The notes beneath the pieces are model-generated. The model saw only the letters and a program-made list of their open reading frames with translations. It searched no databases and was not told where the DNA came from. Of a stretch of 64,000 bases of DNA, positions 52,152 to 62,600 are shown piece after piece. Each line of letters opens with the position of its first letter. Position 1 is the stretch's first letter. The DNA comes from Bacteroidota bacterium (GTDB lineage: Bacteria > Bacteroidota > Ignavibacteria > Tepidaquicellales > Tepidaquicellaceae), in NCBI GenBank assembly GCA_018266845.1, contig JAFDZO010000024.1, positions 22,927 to 86,926 of the forward strand, in the 5' to 3' direction. The position numbers were made by a program, and so were the translations under genes.

Positions 52152-53501
52152 ATGAATCTCAGTTTATCCGAAAAAAATTTGAAAGAAGTTTACCAGAAAA
52201 TTTCAAAAGGAAATAAAGATTATAAAAAAATATATCCCGGTGAGTCGTTGGAACGCCAGCCGGTTACGACTGTTTACGGAGGCGCGCAGCTTTTTAAGTC
52301 GAATACGACTGTAAGAATCGGCGAGCTTGCTTTAAGGGCATATAAAGAATACATACCTAATGCAAATGTGCTTGCAACAATTTTAGGCTGGAATCAGCAG
52401 GATGATTTGAACGAAGTAATCTATGAAAAAATTGAAGAGAAGCTGAAAAGAGAAGCAGTTGAAGATTTCAGAATTGATTTTGAAGACGGTTTTGGAATCC
52501 GCCCTGATAAAGAGGAAGATGATACAGCGGTAAACTGCGCAAATGAAGTTTGGAAAGGAATGCAGGAAAAAACTTTATCTCCTTTCATAGGGATAAGAGT
52601 AAAAACTTTATCGGATGAGCTGAAGCACAGGGCGTTAAGAACGCTTGATATATTTATTTCAACTTTAGTTTCGCAGTCAGGCGGAGCTTTGCCGGATAAT
52701 TTTGTTGTTACGCTCCCGAAAATCACGAGCGAAAAACAGGTAGAGGCATTTATCGAAGCGCTTGAGATTCTTGAGAAGAAACTGAAGATGAAAAAAGGTT
52801 CAATCAAGATGGAACTCATGGTTGAAACTCCGCAGTCAATTTTTGGCGCTGACGGAAAGACTGCTCTCATAGGATTTGTAAAAGCTTGTAAAGGAAGATG
52901 CAAGGCAGCGCACTTCGGCGTTTATGATTACACTGCTTCGCTCGATATTACTGCGAAGCTGCAAGCGATGGACCACACCGTTTGCGATTTTGCCCGGCAC
53001 GTTATGAAAGTTACCCTTGCCGGAACGGGAGTTTGGCTCTCTGACGGCGCAACGAACGTAATGCCGGTTGGTCCGCATAGAGGGGATTTAACTGAAGAGC
53101 AAAGGCAGGAAAATATTGATACTGTAAACAAGGCGTGGAAGCTTGGTTATGACCATATAATGCACTCGCTGAATCAAGGATTTTATCAGGGGTGGGATTT
53201 GCATCCGGCACAGATGCCTATAAGATATGCGGCTTGTTATAAATTTTTCCTTGATGGATTGGAGTCTGCTTCTGTGAGATTGAAGAATTTTATAGAAAAA
53301 GCTGCGCAGGCAACACTTGTTGGAGATATTTTTGATGATGCTGCAACAGGGCAAGGACTTTTAAATTATTTCTTGAGAGCTTTAAATTGCGGAGCTATTT
53401 CTGAAGAGGAAGTTTTAAAGACAGGGCTGACTTTGGAAGAGGTAAGGGGCAGGTCGTTCTTAAAAATACTTGAAGGAAGAAAGAAAGGCTTGAACGGATA
53501 A
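52152..53501 (+). CDS. DUF6986-type aldolase/citrate-lyase superfamily protein
   Basis: A 449-residue cytosolic protein of the HpcH/HpaI/malate-synthase-like superfamily. Key strings are RIDFEDGFGIRP, VTLPKI, MELMVETPQSIFG (metal-binding glutamate), AAHFGVYDYTASL and PVGPHRGDLT; together they match the DUF6986 group (also called phosphoenolpyruvate-kinase-like in some annotations). It closes the purine operon 21 bases after uraH and before the terminator at 53538. Enzymes of this superfamily condense or cleave glyoxylate- or oxaloacetate-like acids, and glyoxylate is the end product of the pathway, so a role in ureidoglycolate or glyoxylate handling is inferred; it is not proven. Confidence 0.7.
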   Translation: MNLSLSEKNLKEVYQKISKGNKDYKKIYPGESLERQPVTTVYGGAQLFKSNTTVRIGELALRAYKEYIPNANVLATILGWNQQDDLNEVIYEKIEEKLKREAVEDFRIDFEDGFGIRPDKEEDDTAVNCANEVWKGMQEKTLSPFIGIRVKTLSDELKHRALRTLDIFISTLVSQSGGALPDNFVVTLPKITSEKQVEAFIEALEILEKKLKMKKGSIKMELMVETPQSIFGADGKTALIGFVKACKGRCKAAHFGVYDYTASLDITAKLQAMDHTVCDFARHVMKVTLAGTGVWLSDGATNVMPVGPHRGDLTEEQRQENIDTVNKAWKLGYDHIMHSLNQGFYQGWDLHPAQMPIRYAACYKFFLDGLESASVRLKNFIEKAAQATLVGDIFDDAATGQGLLNYFLRALNCGAISEEEVLKTGLTLEEVRGRSFLKILEGRKKGLNG

Positions 53502-53537
53502 AATATTATCTTCTTTCATAATTTATTGCCTAAGAAG

Positions 53538-53567
53538 CCTTGTTTTCAGCTTTAAAACAAGGTTTTT
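53538..53567 (+). terminator. Terminator of the purine operon
   Basis: CCTTGTTTT (53538-53546) pairs with AAAACAAGG (53554-53562), followed by TTTTT, 36 bases after the stop codon at 53501. Confidence 0.85.
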
Positions 53568-53590
53568 AACTTTTGAGAAAATCTCTAAAA

Positions 53591-53612
53591 TTGTTAGGAT
53601 TTTGTTAGGATT
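53591..53612. promoter_or_regulatory. Tandem TTGTTAGGATT repeat upstream of giant secreted-protein gene
   Basis: Two exact 11-base units, TTGTTAGGATT (53591-53601 and 53602-53612). The same doubled unit is found upstream of the next giant gene (59583-59604). Direct repeats one helical turn apart suit a dimeric activator; the protein is unknown. Confidence 0.45.
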
Positions 53613-53712
53613 TATATTAAATTTGTTGTATAGTATTTCTATACATTTTTGTTTATAGCTTAATGAAGTTAAAAATTTTTTGATTTATTCAAAATAAAAT
53701 TTTTTATTCTAT

Positions 53713-53740
53713 ATTCACCATTCACGATTCACCATTCACC
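53713..53740. repeat. Short direct repeat ATTCACC x4
   Basis: Four consecutive heptamers, ATTCACC, ATTCACG, ATTCACC, ATTCACC, 47 bases before the next ATG. Such repeats are common in intergenic DNA and no function is claimed. Confidence 0.6.
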
Positions 53741-53786
53741 ATAAAGAAAAAAGTTTTTTTTATTTATTAAATTTAACTCTAAGAAA

Positions 53787-56700
53787 ATGAGACTAAAGCT
53801 CACCTCTTTATTGGTTTTGCTCTTTGGATTCTTTACCTTGAATTCTTACGCTCAGGTAAATGTAGGAGCAACGCCTTACACTACGTTGAAGGCAGCATTT
53901 GATGCTATTAACGTAGGAACGCACACGGGTGCGATAACAATTACTATTTCAGGTAATACCACTGAAACAGCATCCGCTGTATTAGATTCAAGCGGTAACG
54001 GAACAGGTTCAAACTACACATCTGTTTCTATTCAGCCTACAGGCGGCGCAACAAGAACTATTTCAGGCGCAATTGTTGGACATTTAGTAGTTCTGAATGG
54101 CGCTGACAATGTTAATATCGACGGATTAAACACCGGAGGCAATGCTTTAGAATTTAGAAATTCGGGCACCGGCGCATCAAGCACTATAAGATTTATTGCA
54201 GATGCTACAAACAATACTGTTACAAATTGTACTATTACCGGTTCTACAACCAGTTTTGGAGTAGTATATTTTGCTACAGGTTCGGTAAACGGAAATGATG
54301 GCAACATAATAAGTAACAATAATATTACTGCTGAAGGAGTAAACTATCCTACTGCATGTATTTACTCTCTTGGTTCAAGCTCTGTTCTTGATAATAGCGG
54401 GAACACAGTATCAGGAAATAATATCTATGATTTTTTCAGCGCGTCAGCGGTATCGAACGGTATGAATCTTACTACCGGTTCTTCCGGCTGGACAATTTCC
54501 AATAATAAATTTTACCAGACAGCTTCAAGAACATATACAACTGCCAATACTCATAATGCTATCACTGCAAGTGTAGGAACAGGCTATACAGTAACAGGAA
54601 ACACCATCGGCTATGCTACTTCAGGCGGAACAGGCACATATACTATGCTTGGAACAATTGCTACAAGATTTATCGGAATCAATCTGGCAATTTCGACAGG
54701 TTCAACCTCATCCGTACAAGGCAATACAGTAGCAGCCATCAGCTTAAATACCTCCAGCGGAGCAACTACAACAAACGGAATAATTTGCGGTATCAATATC
54801 ACAGGTACGGGCAATGTTAACATTGGAAATGTTACACCCAATACAATCGGAGCTACAACAGGAACAAATTCTATTGTGGGAACATCAACAACTTCAGGAG
54901 GACTTGTAGTGGGTATAAATACATCTACTACCGGTACTGTTTTAATTCAGAACAATACATTTGGCGCTATGGCATCATCCGGCATAACTGCTACTATTGC
55001 AGGAAGTGTAGCCGGTATAAACGTTTCAGGTGTTGCAGCTTCAATGACCATCACAGGAAATACTATTGGTAACGGAACCACGGACAATATGAGAGGCGGT
55101 ACAACAGGTCTGACTACAGGCAACTCGCTTGTAACGGGAATTGCGCTTGTATCAATTTCTACAACTTGTAACGTAACAAACAATACTATTCAAAACCTTA
55201 CATCTTACGGTACAGGAACTACGGGAAGAGCGATGGGTGTTTTTAATACAGGTACTACTCCCGGCGCTACAGTTTTAAATATTACAGGAAACACTATTTT
55301 TAATATTCTTAGCAATTGTACAAATACTACATTTTCAAATGCCCAAACAGGTGTTCAAGGTATAATGCATTCATCAGGCACAAATGGAGTAGTTTCAGGC
55401 AATACAATTTATAATCTTTCAAATACAAATACAGGAACAAGCGGCTATACGGTTTCTGGTATTGGTATCGGAAATGGCGCAAATACAAAAGTAGAAAAGA
55501 ATATTATCTATGGTTTATCAAATGCAAGCACATCTACTACAACTACTACTCCGGGTGTTTGCGCTGGTATTTTAGTCCGATCAGGAACTACTTCTGATAC
55601 AATTGTTAATAATATGATTACATTAGGCGCAGGACAAACAACAAACACAGCATTTGTCGGTATATTGCTTAATCACGGTTCAACACCTGACCCGGTCAGC
55701 AATATATTTTACAACACAATTAGCATTTCAGGTACAGTATCTTCAGGCGCGCAGCCATCATTTGCTATCGCAAGAACAGATTTTAGCGCAACAGCAAGAA
55801 CGGCAGGTGTGATTATAAAAAATAATATTTTTGATAACTCAAGAACCGGCGGCACAGGTAAACACTATGCTATAGCAAATAACTACGGCGCAGCCGCATC
55901 ATCCGCTACCGGATGGGGCGCAGGTGTTACTGATAATAACGTTCTTAATTCAGCTTCTTCATCAACCGTAGGATTTTGGACAACAGACCAGACATTAGCC
56001 GGATGGAGAACTGCTTCTTCTTGTGATGCAAGCAGTATTACAGCAGTTCCGATTACTTATACAAATTCTGCTTCAGGTAATTTAAGACTTAGTATGGGTG
56101 TAACTGCAACCCAGTTAGAATCAGGCGGAACTACTATTTCTTCAGTAACAACTGATATTGACGGATTCGCCAGACCAAAACCCGGCGCAGTAAATGGTGG
56201 TGGATTTGCGCCAGACTTCGGAGCAAGTGAAGCAGATATGGTGCCGTTAGATTTAACCGGACCCTCTATAACTTATACTCTGATCCCGGGAACGGGCAGC
56301 CTTACAAATAGAACTTTAACAAATTTTGCTGCTATTTCAGACCCATCCGGTGTTAATACTACAGCGGGAACTAAACCAAGAATTTATTATAAGAAATCAA
56401 CAGATGCGAATGCCTTTGTTGGAAATACTTCTGCTGATAATGGATGGAAATGGTTTGAAGCATCAAATGCTTCTTCTCCATTTAGTTTTGTTATAGATTA
56501 TTCTATTATTTTTGGCGGTTCTGCTGTTGCAGGTGATGTAATACAGTATTTTGTTGTCGCTCAGGATTTACAAGGAACGCCAAATGTTGGTTCAAATCCA
56601 TCAGCAGGATTTTCAGCTACTTCAGTTGGGGCTATAACATCTGCGCCAACAACTCCGAATTCCTATTCTATATATCTCGCTCCATTATCAGGTACATATA

Positions 56701-59501
56701 CAGTCGGTACAACTTTATTCAGACCTGTTGGCGGAGGCAAACTTGAATTCGAAACAAGAACAAGACTTGTTCAAAGAAAAGTTTTAGCAGAAAATGATGC
56801 AGCATCAATAAATACTAAAACTATTACAGATAAAACAAAGCTTGAAAAATTACCTGAATATAAGGAGAGTGATTTTGTATATACAACCGTAGAAGAAACA
56901 TATCAGGTACCAATGGTTAACGGAAAAGAATATACAGGAAGCTTATATCATGAATTTACAAAAGAAGAAAAAATTCAGTTAGGTCTGCCGGATTATTTGG
57001 TTGGAGACTACGCAACAATAGCAGCTGCTATTTCAGCTTACAATACAAGAGGAGTGAGCGGTCCAACTGTATTTTCATTAACAGACGCTTCATATAGTGA
57101 AGGTAATTTGATTATCAATCACATAGGTGATGCTCCGACTACTGCATCTAATACATTAAAAATCAGACCTGCAGCCGGTATTAGCGTTGCTATTACTTCC
57201 ACACAGGCATCACTTCCGATATTAAAGACAATCGGTTTAAGTTATTTCACAATTGACGGAAATCCTTTTGGCGCTGAATCCTTAACAATTACAAACAACA
57301 GCGCTACAGCTCCGTTAGGAATTCATCTTTCCTCTTCAGGCACAACAGCAATTACACAGGATACAATAAAAAACCTTACTACAGTATGCGGTTTAAATTC
57401 TGGAACAACTCTTACTGCAGTAGGTATTTCAATTTCTGATCAGGCTGCAGGTGGTTTTAGTAATGGATACGGAAACGGAATTGTGGTTTCAAATTGCACA
57501 ATGCAGAAAACAATGTATGGAGTGTTATGTTCCGGTGGAAGCGTTGTAGGAACTGCAAATATGACCAATATTTCATTTATCGGAAATAATTTAGCCACAT
57601 CAGGAGCTAATCAAATTGCTTACTGCGGATTAGCAATGCAGGGAACTAACGGAGGGTTGATTTCACAAAATACAATAGCAAATTTTGAAAACGCTACCGG
57701 ACAAGATGACAGAGCAATCTGGCTTCCGACTGCCGCAAAAAATATTGTAGTTGAAAGAAATAACATTAATTCATTAGGATATGTCGGAACAGGCGGTTAT
57801 GGTAACTATGGAGTGCTTGTTACAACCGGCGAAACTGCATGTAACAACATAATAAGAAACAATGTAATTGCCGACTTATGGGGAGACGGTTGGACGCACA
57901 TATCAGTACTTGGAGATAACACACACGGAATATATGCAAACGGCACACAAACCGGAATAAAAATTTACAATAACTCAATTAGTCTTGGAAGAAATACTCT
58001 TAATCAGACAGATGCTTTAACTACCGGTATCTGCCTTGGTACAGGTTCAACTGCAGATATAAGAAATAATTCAATTGTGAATAATGCAGGTTTATCTGCT
58101 GCAACCGGGTACGGTTCAACATGTATTTATTTACAATCAGGAGTATCGCAATTAGAAAATTCTAATTATAACAACCTGTACAACAACGCTACAGGTTCAG
58201 GGGTAAAATTAGTAGGTAAAGTTGCTACAACAAACTATGCAACATTAGCTCTATACAAAGCAGCAACATCACTTGATGGAAGTTCTGTATCAGGCGATCC
58301 TGCATATACATCAGCAACAAACTTATTGCCGGATATAACTAATTCAAACAGCTGGACATTGAACGGTAATGGCGTGCAGGGATTAGTAACAAATGACTAT
58401 AACGGCGCATCAAGAAGCACAACTGTTTCAGGCGGAGCAGTTGATATCGGAGCGTATGAATTTACTCCTTCTGCAACACCTCCAACAGCTACTGCAAGCG
58501 GAGCGCCTGCAAACAGTACTACAACCACATATACTTTAAACGGCAGATTGCTTTGCTCAATCACATGGGGAGCCGGTGGAACGGTTCCAACATCGGTAAC
58601 ATTTACTTATTATCCGGGTGTTCCGCCTCCGGGTTCTATAGGGTACCAGGTAGGCAATGGATATTGGGTAGTTACTGTTCCTGACGGTTCAGGATTTAGT
58701 TATGATATTACCTTCAATTATGATGATGCATTGTTAGGCACAATCAGTCCTGAAACAGATTTACGTCTGAGCAAATCTGAAGACGGCGGCACAACCTGGA
58801 ATTCATTTTTAGTTGCGGGAACAGGCGCAGGTGAATACGAACTAAATACAACAAATAATACAATCAAGGTTTACGGATTAACAGCTTTCTCAACGTTTGG
58901 TGTTTCGGATAACGATGTTCCGTTACCTGTTGAGCTTGCTTCGTTCACATCATATATTGATAAGAGAAATGTGGAGTTGAAATGGTCAACTTCTAAGGAA
59001 GAAAACAATGCAGGATTTGATGTAGAAAGAAAACTTGCAAGTGAAAATTCTTGGATAAAAATCGGTAATGTTCAGGGCGCAGGAAATTCAAGCGTAATGA
59101 AGAATTACACCTTGGAAGACAGAAATCTATCTACAGGAAAATATAATTACAGGTTGAAACAAATTGATTTTAACGGAAACCATAAATACTTCAATCTTTC
59201 AAACGAAGTCATTGTCGGTATTCCGTCAAGTTTCTCAATCAGCCAGAACTATCCGAATCCTTTTAATCCGTCAACTAAAATTAATTACGATTTACCATTT
59301 GACAGTAAGGTTTCGATAAAACTATTTGATGTAACAGGCAAGGAAGTTGCATCAATAGTTAATCAGGCTCAAACGGCAGGATATTATACAGTTAATTTCA
59401 ATGCTTCATCTCTTGCCAGCGGTGTTTATTTCTATCAGATAAATGCAGATGGCGGCAGCCAGAAATTTGCTAAGACGCTGAAAATGATGCTGGTAAAATA
59501 A
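53787..59501 (+). CDS. Giant secreted beta-helix protein with T9SS sorting domain
   Basis: A 1904-residue exported protein. The signal peptide ends near SYAQ (about 23). Residues about 25-800 are Gly/Thr/Asn/Ser-rich with repeated SGNTI, ITGNTI and NNIT motifs, the hallmark of a right-handed parallel beta-helix (pectate-lyase or adhesin fold). A transition region (800-1050) is followed by a second module starting VGDYATIAAAISAYNTRGVS, again with beta-helix coils to about 1550, then an Ig-like region, the linker PLPVELASFTSYIDKRNVEL, and a T9SS type A tail (QNYPNPFNPSTKINY, GVYFYQINAD...LKMMLVK). Glycan-binding or adhesive functions are plausible; catalytic residues were not assigned. A terminator follows. 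Confidence 0.85.
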   Translation: MRLKLTSLLVLLFGFFTLNSYAQVNVGATPYTTLKAAFDAINVGTHTGAITITISGNTTETASAVLDSSGNGTGSNYTSVSIQPTGGATRTISGAIVGHLVVLNGADNVNIDGLNTGGNALEFRNSGTGASSTIRFIADATNNTVTNCTITGSTTSFGVVYFATGSVNGNDGNIISNNNITAEGVNYPTACIYSLGSSSVLDNSGNTVSGNNIYDFFSASAVSNGMNLTTGSSGWTISNNKFYQTASRTYTTANTHNAITASVGTGYTVTGNTIGYATSGGTGTYTMLGTIATRFIGINLAISTGSTSSVQGNTVAAISLNTSSGATTTNGIICGINITGTGNVNIGNVTPNTIGATTGTNSIVGTSTTSGGLVVGINTSTTGTVLIQNNTFGAMASSGITATIAGSVAGINVSGVAASMTITGNTIGNGTTDNMRGGTTGLTTGNSLVTGIALVSISTTCNVTNNTIQNLTSYGTGTTGRAMGVFNTGTTPGATVLNITGNTIFNILSNCTNTTFSNAQTGVQGIMHSSGTNGVVSGNTIYNLSNTNTGTSGYTVSGIGIGNGANTKVEKNIIYGLSNASTSTTTTTPGVCAGILVRSGTTSDTIVNNMITLGAGQTTNTAFVGILLNHGSTPDPVSNIFYNTISISGTVSSGAQPSFAIARTDFSATARTAGVIIKNNIFDNSRTGGTGKHYAIANNYGAAASSATGWGAGVTDNNVLNSASSSTVGFWTTDQTLAGWRTASSCDASSITAVPITYTNSASGNLRLSMGVTATQLESGGTTISSVTTDIDGFARPKPGAVNGGGFAPDFGASEADMVPLDLTGPSITYTLIPGTGSLTNRTLTNFAAISDPSGVNTTAGTKPRIYYKKSTDANAFVGNTSADNGWKWFEASNASSPFSFVIDYSIIFGGSAVAGDVIQYFVVAQDLQGTPNVGSNPSAGFSATSVGAITSAPTTPNSYSIYLAPLSGTYTVGTTLFRPVGGGKLEFETRTRLVQRKVLAENDAASINTKTITDKTKLEKLPEYKESDFVYTTVEETYQVPMVNGKEYTGSLYHEFTKEEKIQLGLPDYLVGDYATIAAAISAYNTRGVSGPTVFSLTDASYSEGNLIINHIGDAPTTASNTLKIRPAAGISVAITSTQASLPILKTIGLSYFTIDGNPFGAESLTITNNSATAPLGIHLSSSGTTAITQDTIKNLTTVCGLNSGTTLTAVGISISDQAAGGFSNGYGNGIVVSNCTMQKTMYGVLCSGGSVVGTANMTNISFIGNNLATSGANQIAYCGLAMQGTNGGLISQNTIANFENATGQDDRAIWLPTAAKNIVVERNNINSLGYVGTGGYGNYGVLVTTGETACNNIIRNNVIADLWGDGWTHISVLGDNTHGIYANGTQTGIKIYNNSISLGRNTLNQTDALTTGICLGTGSTADIRNNSIVNNAGLSAATGYGSTCIYLQSGVSQLENSNYNNLYNNATGSGVKLVGKVATTNYATLALYKAATSLDGSSVSGDPAYTSATNLLPDITNSNSWTLNGNGVQGLVTNDYNGASRSTTVSGGAVDIGAYEFTPSATPPTATASGAPANSTTTTYTLNGRLLCSITWGAGGTVPTSVTFTYYPGVPPPGSIGYQVGNGYWVVTVPDGSGFSYDITFNYDDALLGTISPETDLRLSKSEDGGTTWNSFLVAGTGAGEYELNTTNNTIKVYGLTAFSTFGVSDNDVPLPVELASFTSYIDKRNVELKWSTSKEENNAGFDVERKLASENSWIKIGNVQGAGNSSVMKNYTLEDRNLSTGKYNYRLKQIDFNGNHKYFNLSNEVIVGIPSSFSISQNYPNPFNPSTKINYDLPFDSKVSIKLFDVTGKEVASIVNQAQTAGYYTVNFNASSLASGVYFYQINADGGSQKFAKTLKMMLVK

Positions 59502-59527
59502 AAATAATAACATAAATTCAATAAATG

Positions 59528-59566
59528 CAAGCCGTTCGGAGCTAATCCGAACGGCTTGTTTGTTTT
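59528..59566 (+). terminator. Strong terminator after the giant beta-helix gene
   Basis: CAAGCCGTTCGGA (59528-59540) and TCCGAACGGCTTG (59546-59558) form a 13-bp stem with loop GCTAA, then TTTGTTTT. Confidence 0.92.
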
Positions 59567-59582
59567 AGGAAACCCTGCATTT

Positions 59583-59604
59583 TTGTTAGGATTTTGTTAG
59601 GATT
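59583..59604. promoter_or_regulatory. Second tandem TTGTTAGGATT repeat
   Basis: Two exact units (59583-59593, 59594-59604), identical to those at 53591-53612, located 61 bases before the ATG of the next gene. Confidence 0.5.
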
Positions 59605-59664
59605 TTTTTTAGATTAATCTATTACTTTATTTTACGTAATTTTTTAAAAAACTAAAAAACGCAA

Positions 59665-62600
59665 ATGAGAAAAAATTATTCTATTTTTTTCGCAATTTTG
59701 ATTCTGGTTTTCTTCACTGAATCGGCATTCACGCAAAACATTCCTATTAAGATAACACCTGTAGGAATAGGTGATAATTCAAACACGAAAACCGTTGTAA
59801 GCTCAAATTCAAATATTGATGCAACTAACTTTACAGTTATGCCAGGTAATGGTTCAACATCTGGAAATGGTAGAGCACCTCAAGGAACCCGTAGGTTCAT
59901 AAATACTAAATATCTTATTCTAGGAAGTGAAATGACGGCATCTGGTTTTGGAAGCAATGCCGTAACGTCCATTGGATGGAGATATAATGTCCCGGGTTTC
60001 GGAACACCTACTGCCCAAACATCAGCTACAACAGGAAGGCTAATCGTTTACTTAAGAGACACTTCTGGAACTGCCACAACCATTGGAAGTACATTTATTG
60101 ATACTAATGGTGTAGGATATACTAAAATCATTGAAGGAACAATTAATATACCGGCTACTTCCAGTGAAATCAATATTGATATTCCGGTTGGCGGACCAGG
60201 AACGTCATCATTTATTCCTACTCCCGGAAATGGTGTAATGGTTATTTTTGTTTATACTACTTTGGACGTAACATTGCCCACTGGAAATCCTGTTGTCTAT
60301 TGCACAAACTCACCGGGAGGTACTACTTTGTTGACATATCAGTCACAAACTGTAAACGGTACCACAGGAACTTCTTCAGCTTTTAGACCAGAAACAAGAT
60401 TTGGTAATGCATTGAATGATATAGTACAGGTTACGCAAACATACACTCTTGGAAAAGTACCAAGACCATTTGGTGTTCCATACAATATTTCAACATTAGT
60501 TAAAAATGTTTCAGCATCACCGGTAACATTTAATGTTGATATTTCTATATTAGATTCTGCAACAGGGACTGTTAGATATTCTAATACTGCAACTGTAACA
60601 GGCTTAGCTGCAAATACCTCTCAAGAAGTATTCTTTAATGATTTTACCCCTTCTATAAGTGAGAACGATTCCATTATTGTAACAGTTGCAAATCAACCCG
60701 GTGAAGATATTACGTCGAACAACCGGAGCGCAAAAATTGTGAGAATTAATTCCAATACCTACGGATATGGACAGAAGTTTACTCCTGATGGTGGTGTAGG
60801 TTTTACCGGAGCTACAGGAGATTTTGTCGCCAGATTTAGAACAAATTCTTCGAACTCGGTTAACCAGATTGATGTTAATTTCTCAACCGGCGGACAGAAC
60901 TTTCAAGTAGGTATCTGGGATGCAACTGGTACAGGCGGTACTCCTGGAACGAATCTTTATACTTCATCAACACAGCTATCAACCGCGGGTGTGTTTACAA
61001 TTCTTGTAAATCCTCCTGTTGCGGTTAACGGAGATTTCTTTGTTGGGGTAAGGCAGATTGGTACAACGAACGTGAGTTTCGCATATCAAACCGAGACTCC
61101 TATAAGAGATAGTACATTTTACTATACTTCACCTACTGGTGGCACTACATGGACTGACTTTGCACCTGCAAATGCATTCAGATTTATGATTGAACCTAAG
61201 TTTGCGCTAAACAACGATGTTGGAGCAACTGCTATTAACCAAAGCGGAACTACTTATTTACCGATGGGAACAACAAATATTGCTATGACAGGTGTTGTTA
61301 CCAACTTTGGTTTATCAACAAACTCATTTGATGTCAACAGAAAGATTTATGATAATACAAACGCATTGGTTTATAACAATACCGTTTCAGTTTCCAGCTT
61401 AGCTGCAAATGGAACTGCTTCAACAACTTTCCCCGATTTCACAGGATTCACTCAAGGAGTAACATATACGATTATTGATTCTACATTATTGGGAACTGAC
61501 CAAAATAATGCCAATGATAAGATTTCGAGAACCTTTACTCCATTTGTTGCGGGATTAAATGCAATCCTTTATACAGATGCTGCAAGCAGAGATTCGCTGG
61601 TTAATCAAATGACCGGATATTCTTCTTCATATAATCTTATAGATGGAGCTACATATACAGGCTCATTCAGAAACTTTAGAACTATTTATTATCTGCTCGC
61701 ATCCAGCGGAAACTGGACTACAGCCGTTAGAGATTCTTTGAAAGCAGCTTTAGATAATTCATCTCCAAGTTCTAAGATTACTTTGGTTATCTTCGGAAAT
61801 GATTTAGGTTACAATAATGACCCAATTAGAAATGCTTCTGCAACTGCTGCTGATACAACATTCTATAGACAATATCTAAGAGCGCAGTACATTGCAGATA
61901 GCTGGATTTCTGCTGTAGCCGGTTCCGGCAGCAAAATGTATGGTACACCGGGCTCGCCTTTTGCTTCGGTAAGCGCAGGCGATTCATGTGTTGACGCATT
62001 CCCTGATATGGTAAGACCCGCTTCTTGGTATGGCGGCGCATCAGGATTTATTCCTGTGTCAACTACAACAGGTGATTCATCTTGCATTGTTTACTATCTA
62101 GGAGCAAATTACAATGTATTGTATGGAACAAATACCTATGCTTCGTTCAGAACAAGAGCTACTACGGATAATCCTATTAACATTTTCAATGCTATTACAG
62201 ATTGGATAAACTCAAATGGAGGAGTTACTCCTGTTGAACTTGCTTCTTTCACGGCAACCACGGTAAGAAATGAAGTTAACTTAAACTGGAGAACAGTATC
62301 CGAGTTAAACAACTCCGGCTTTGAAGTTGAAAGATCTGTTAATGGCACCAATAATTGGATGAAAATTGGTTTTGTAAATGGTAACGGAACAACAAACTCT
62401 GAAAAGTCCTATACTTTTAAAGATGCAGGTTTAGCAAAAGGAGCTTATACATATAGATTGAAACAAGTAGATTACAACGGTAATTTTGAGTACTATAGAT
62501 TGTCAGGATTTGTTAATGTTGGAGTACCAAACAAATTCGAGATTTCTCAAAACTATCCAAACCCGTTCAATCCGGCTACAAAAATCAGTTACGATTTACC

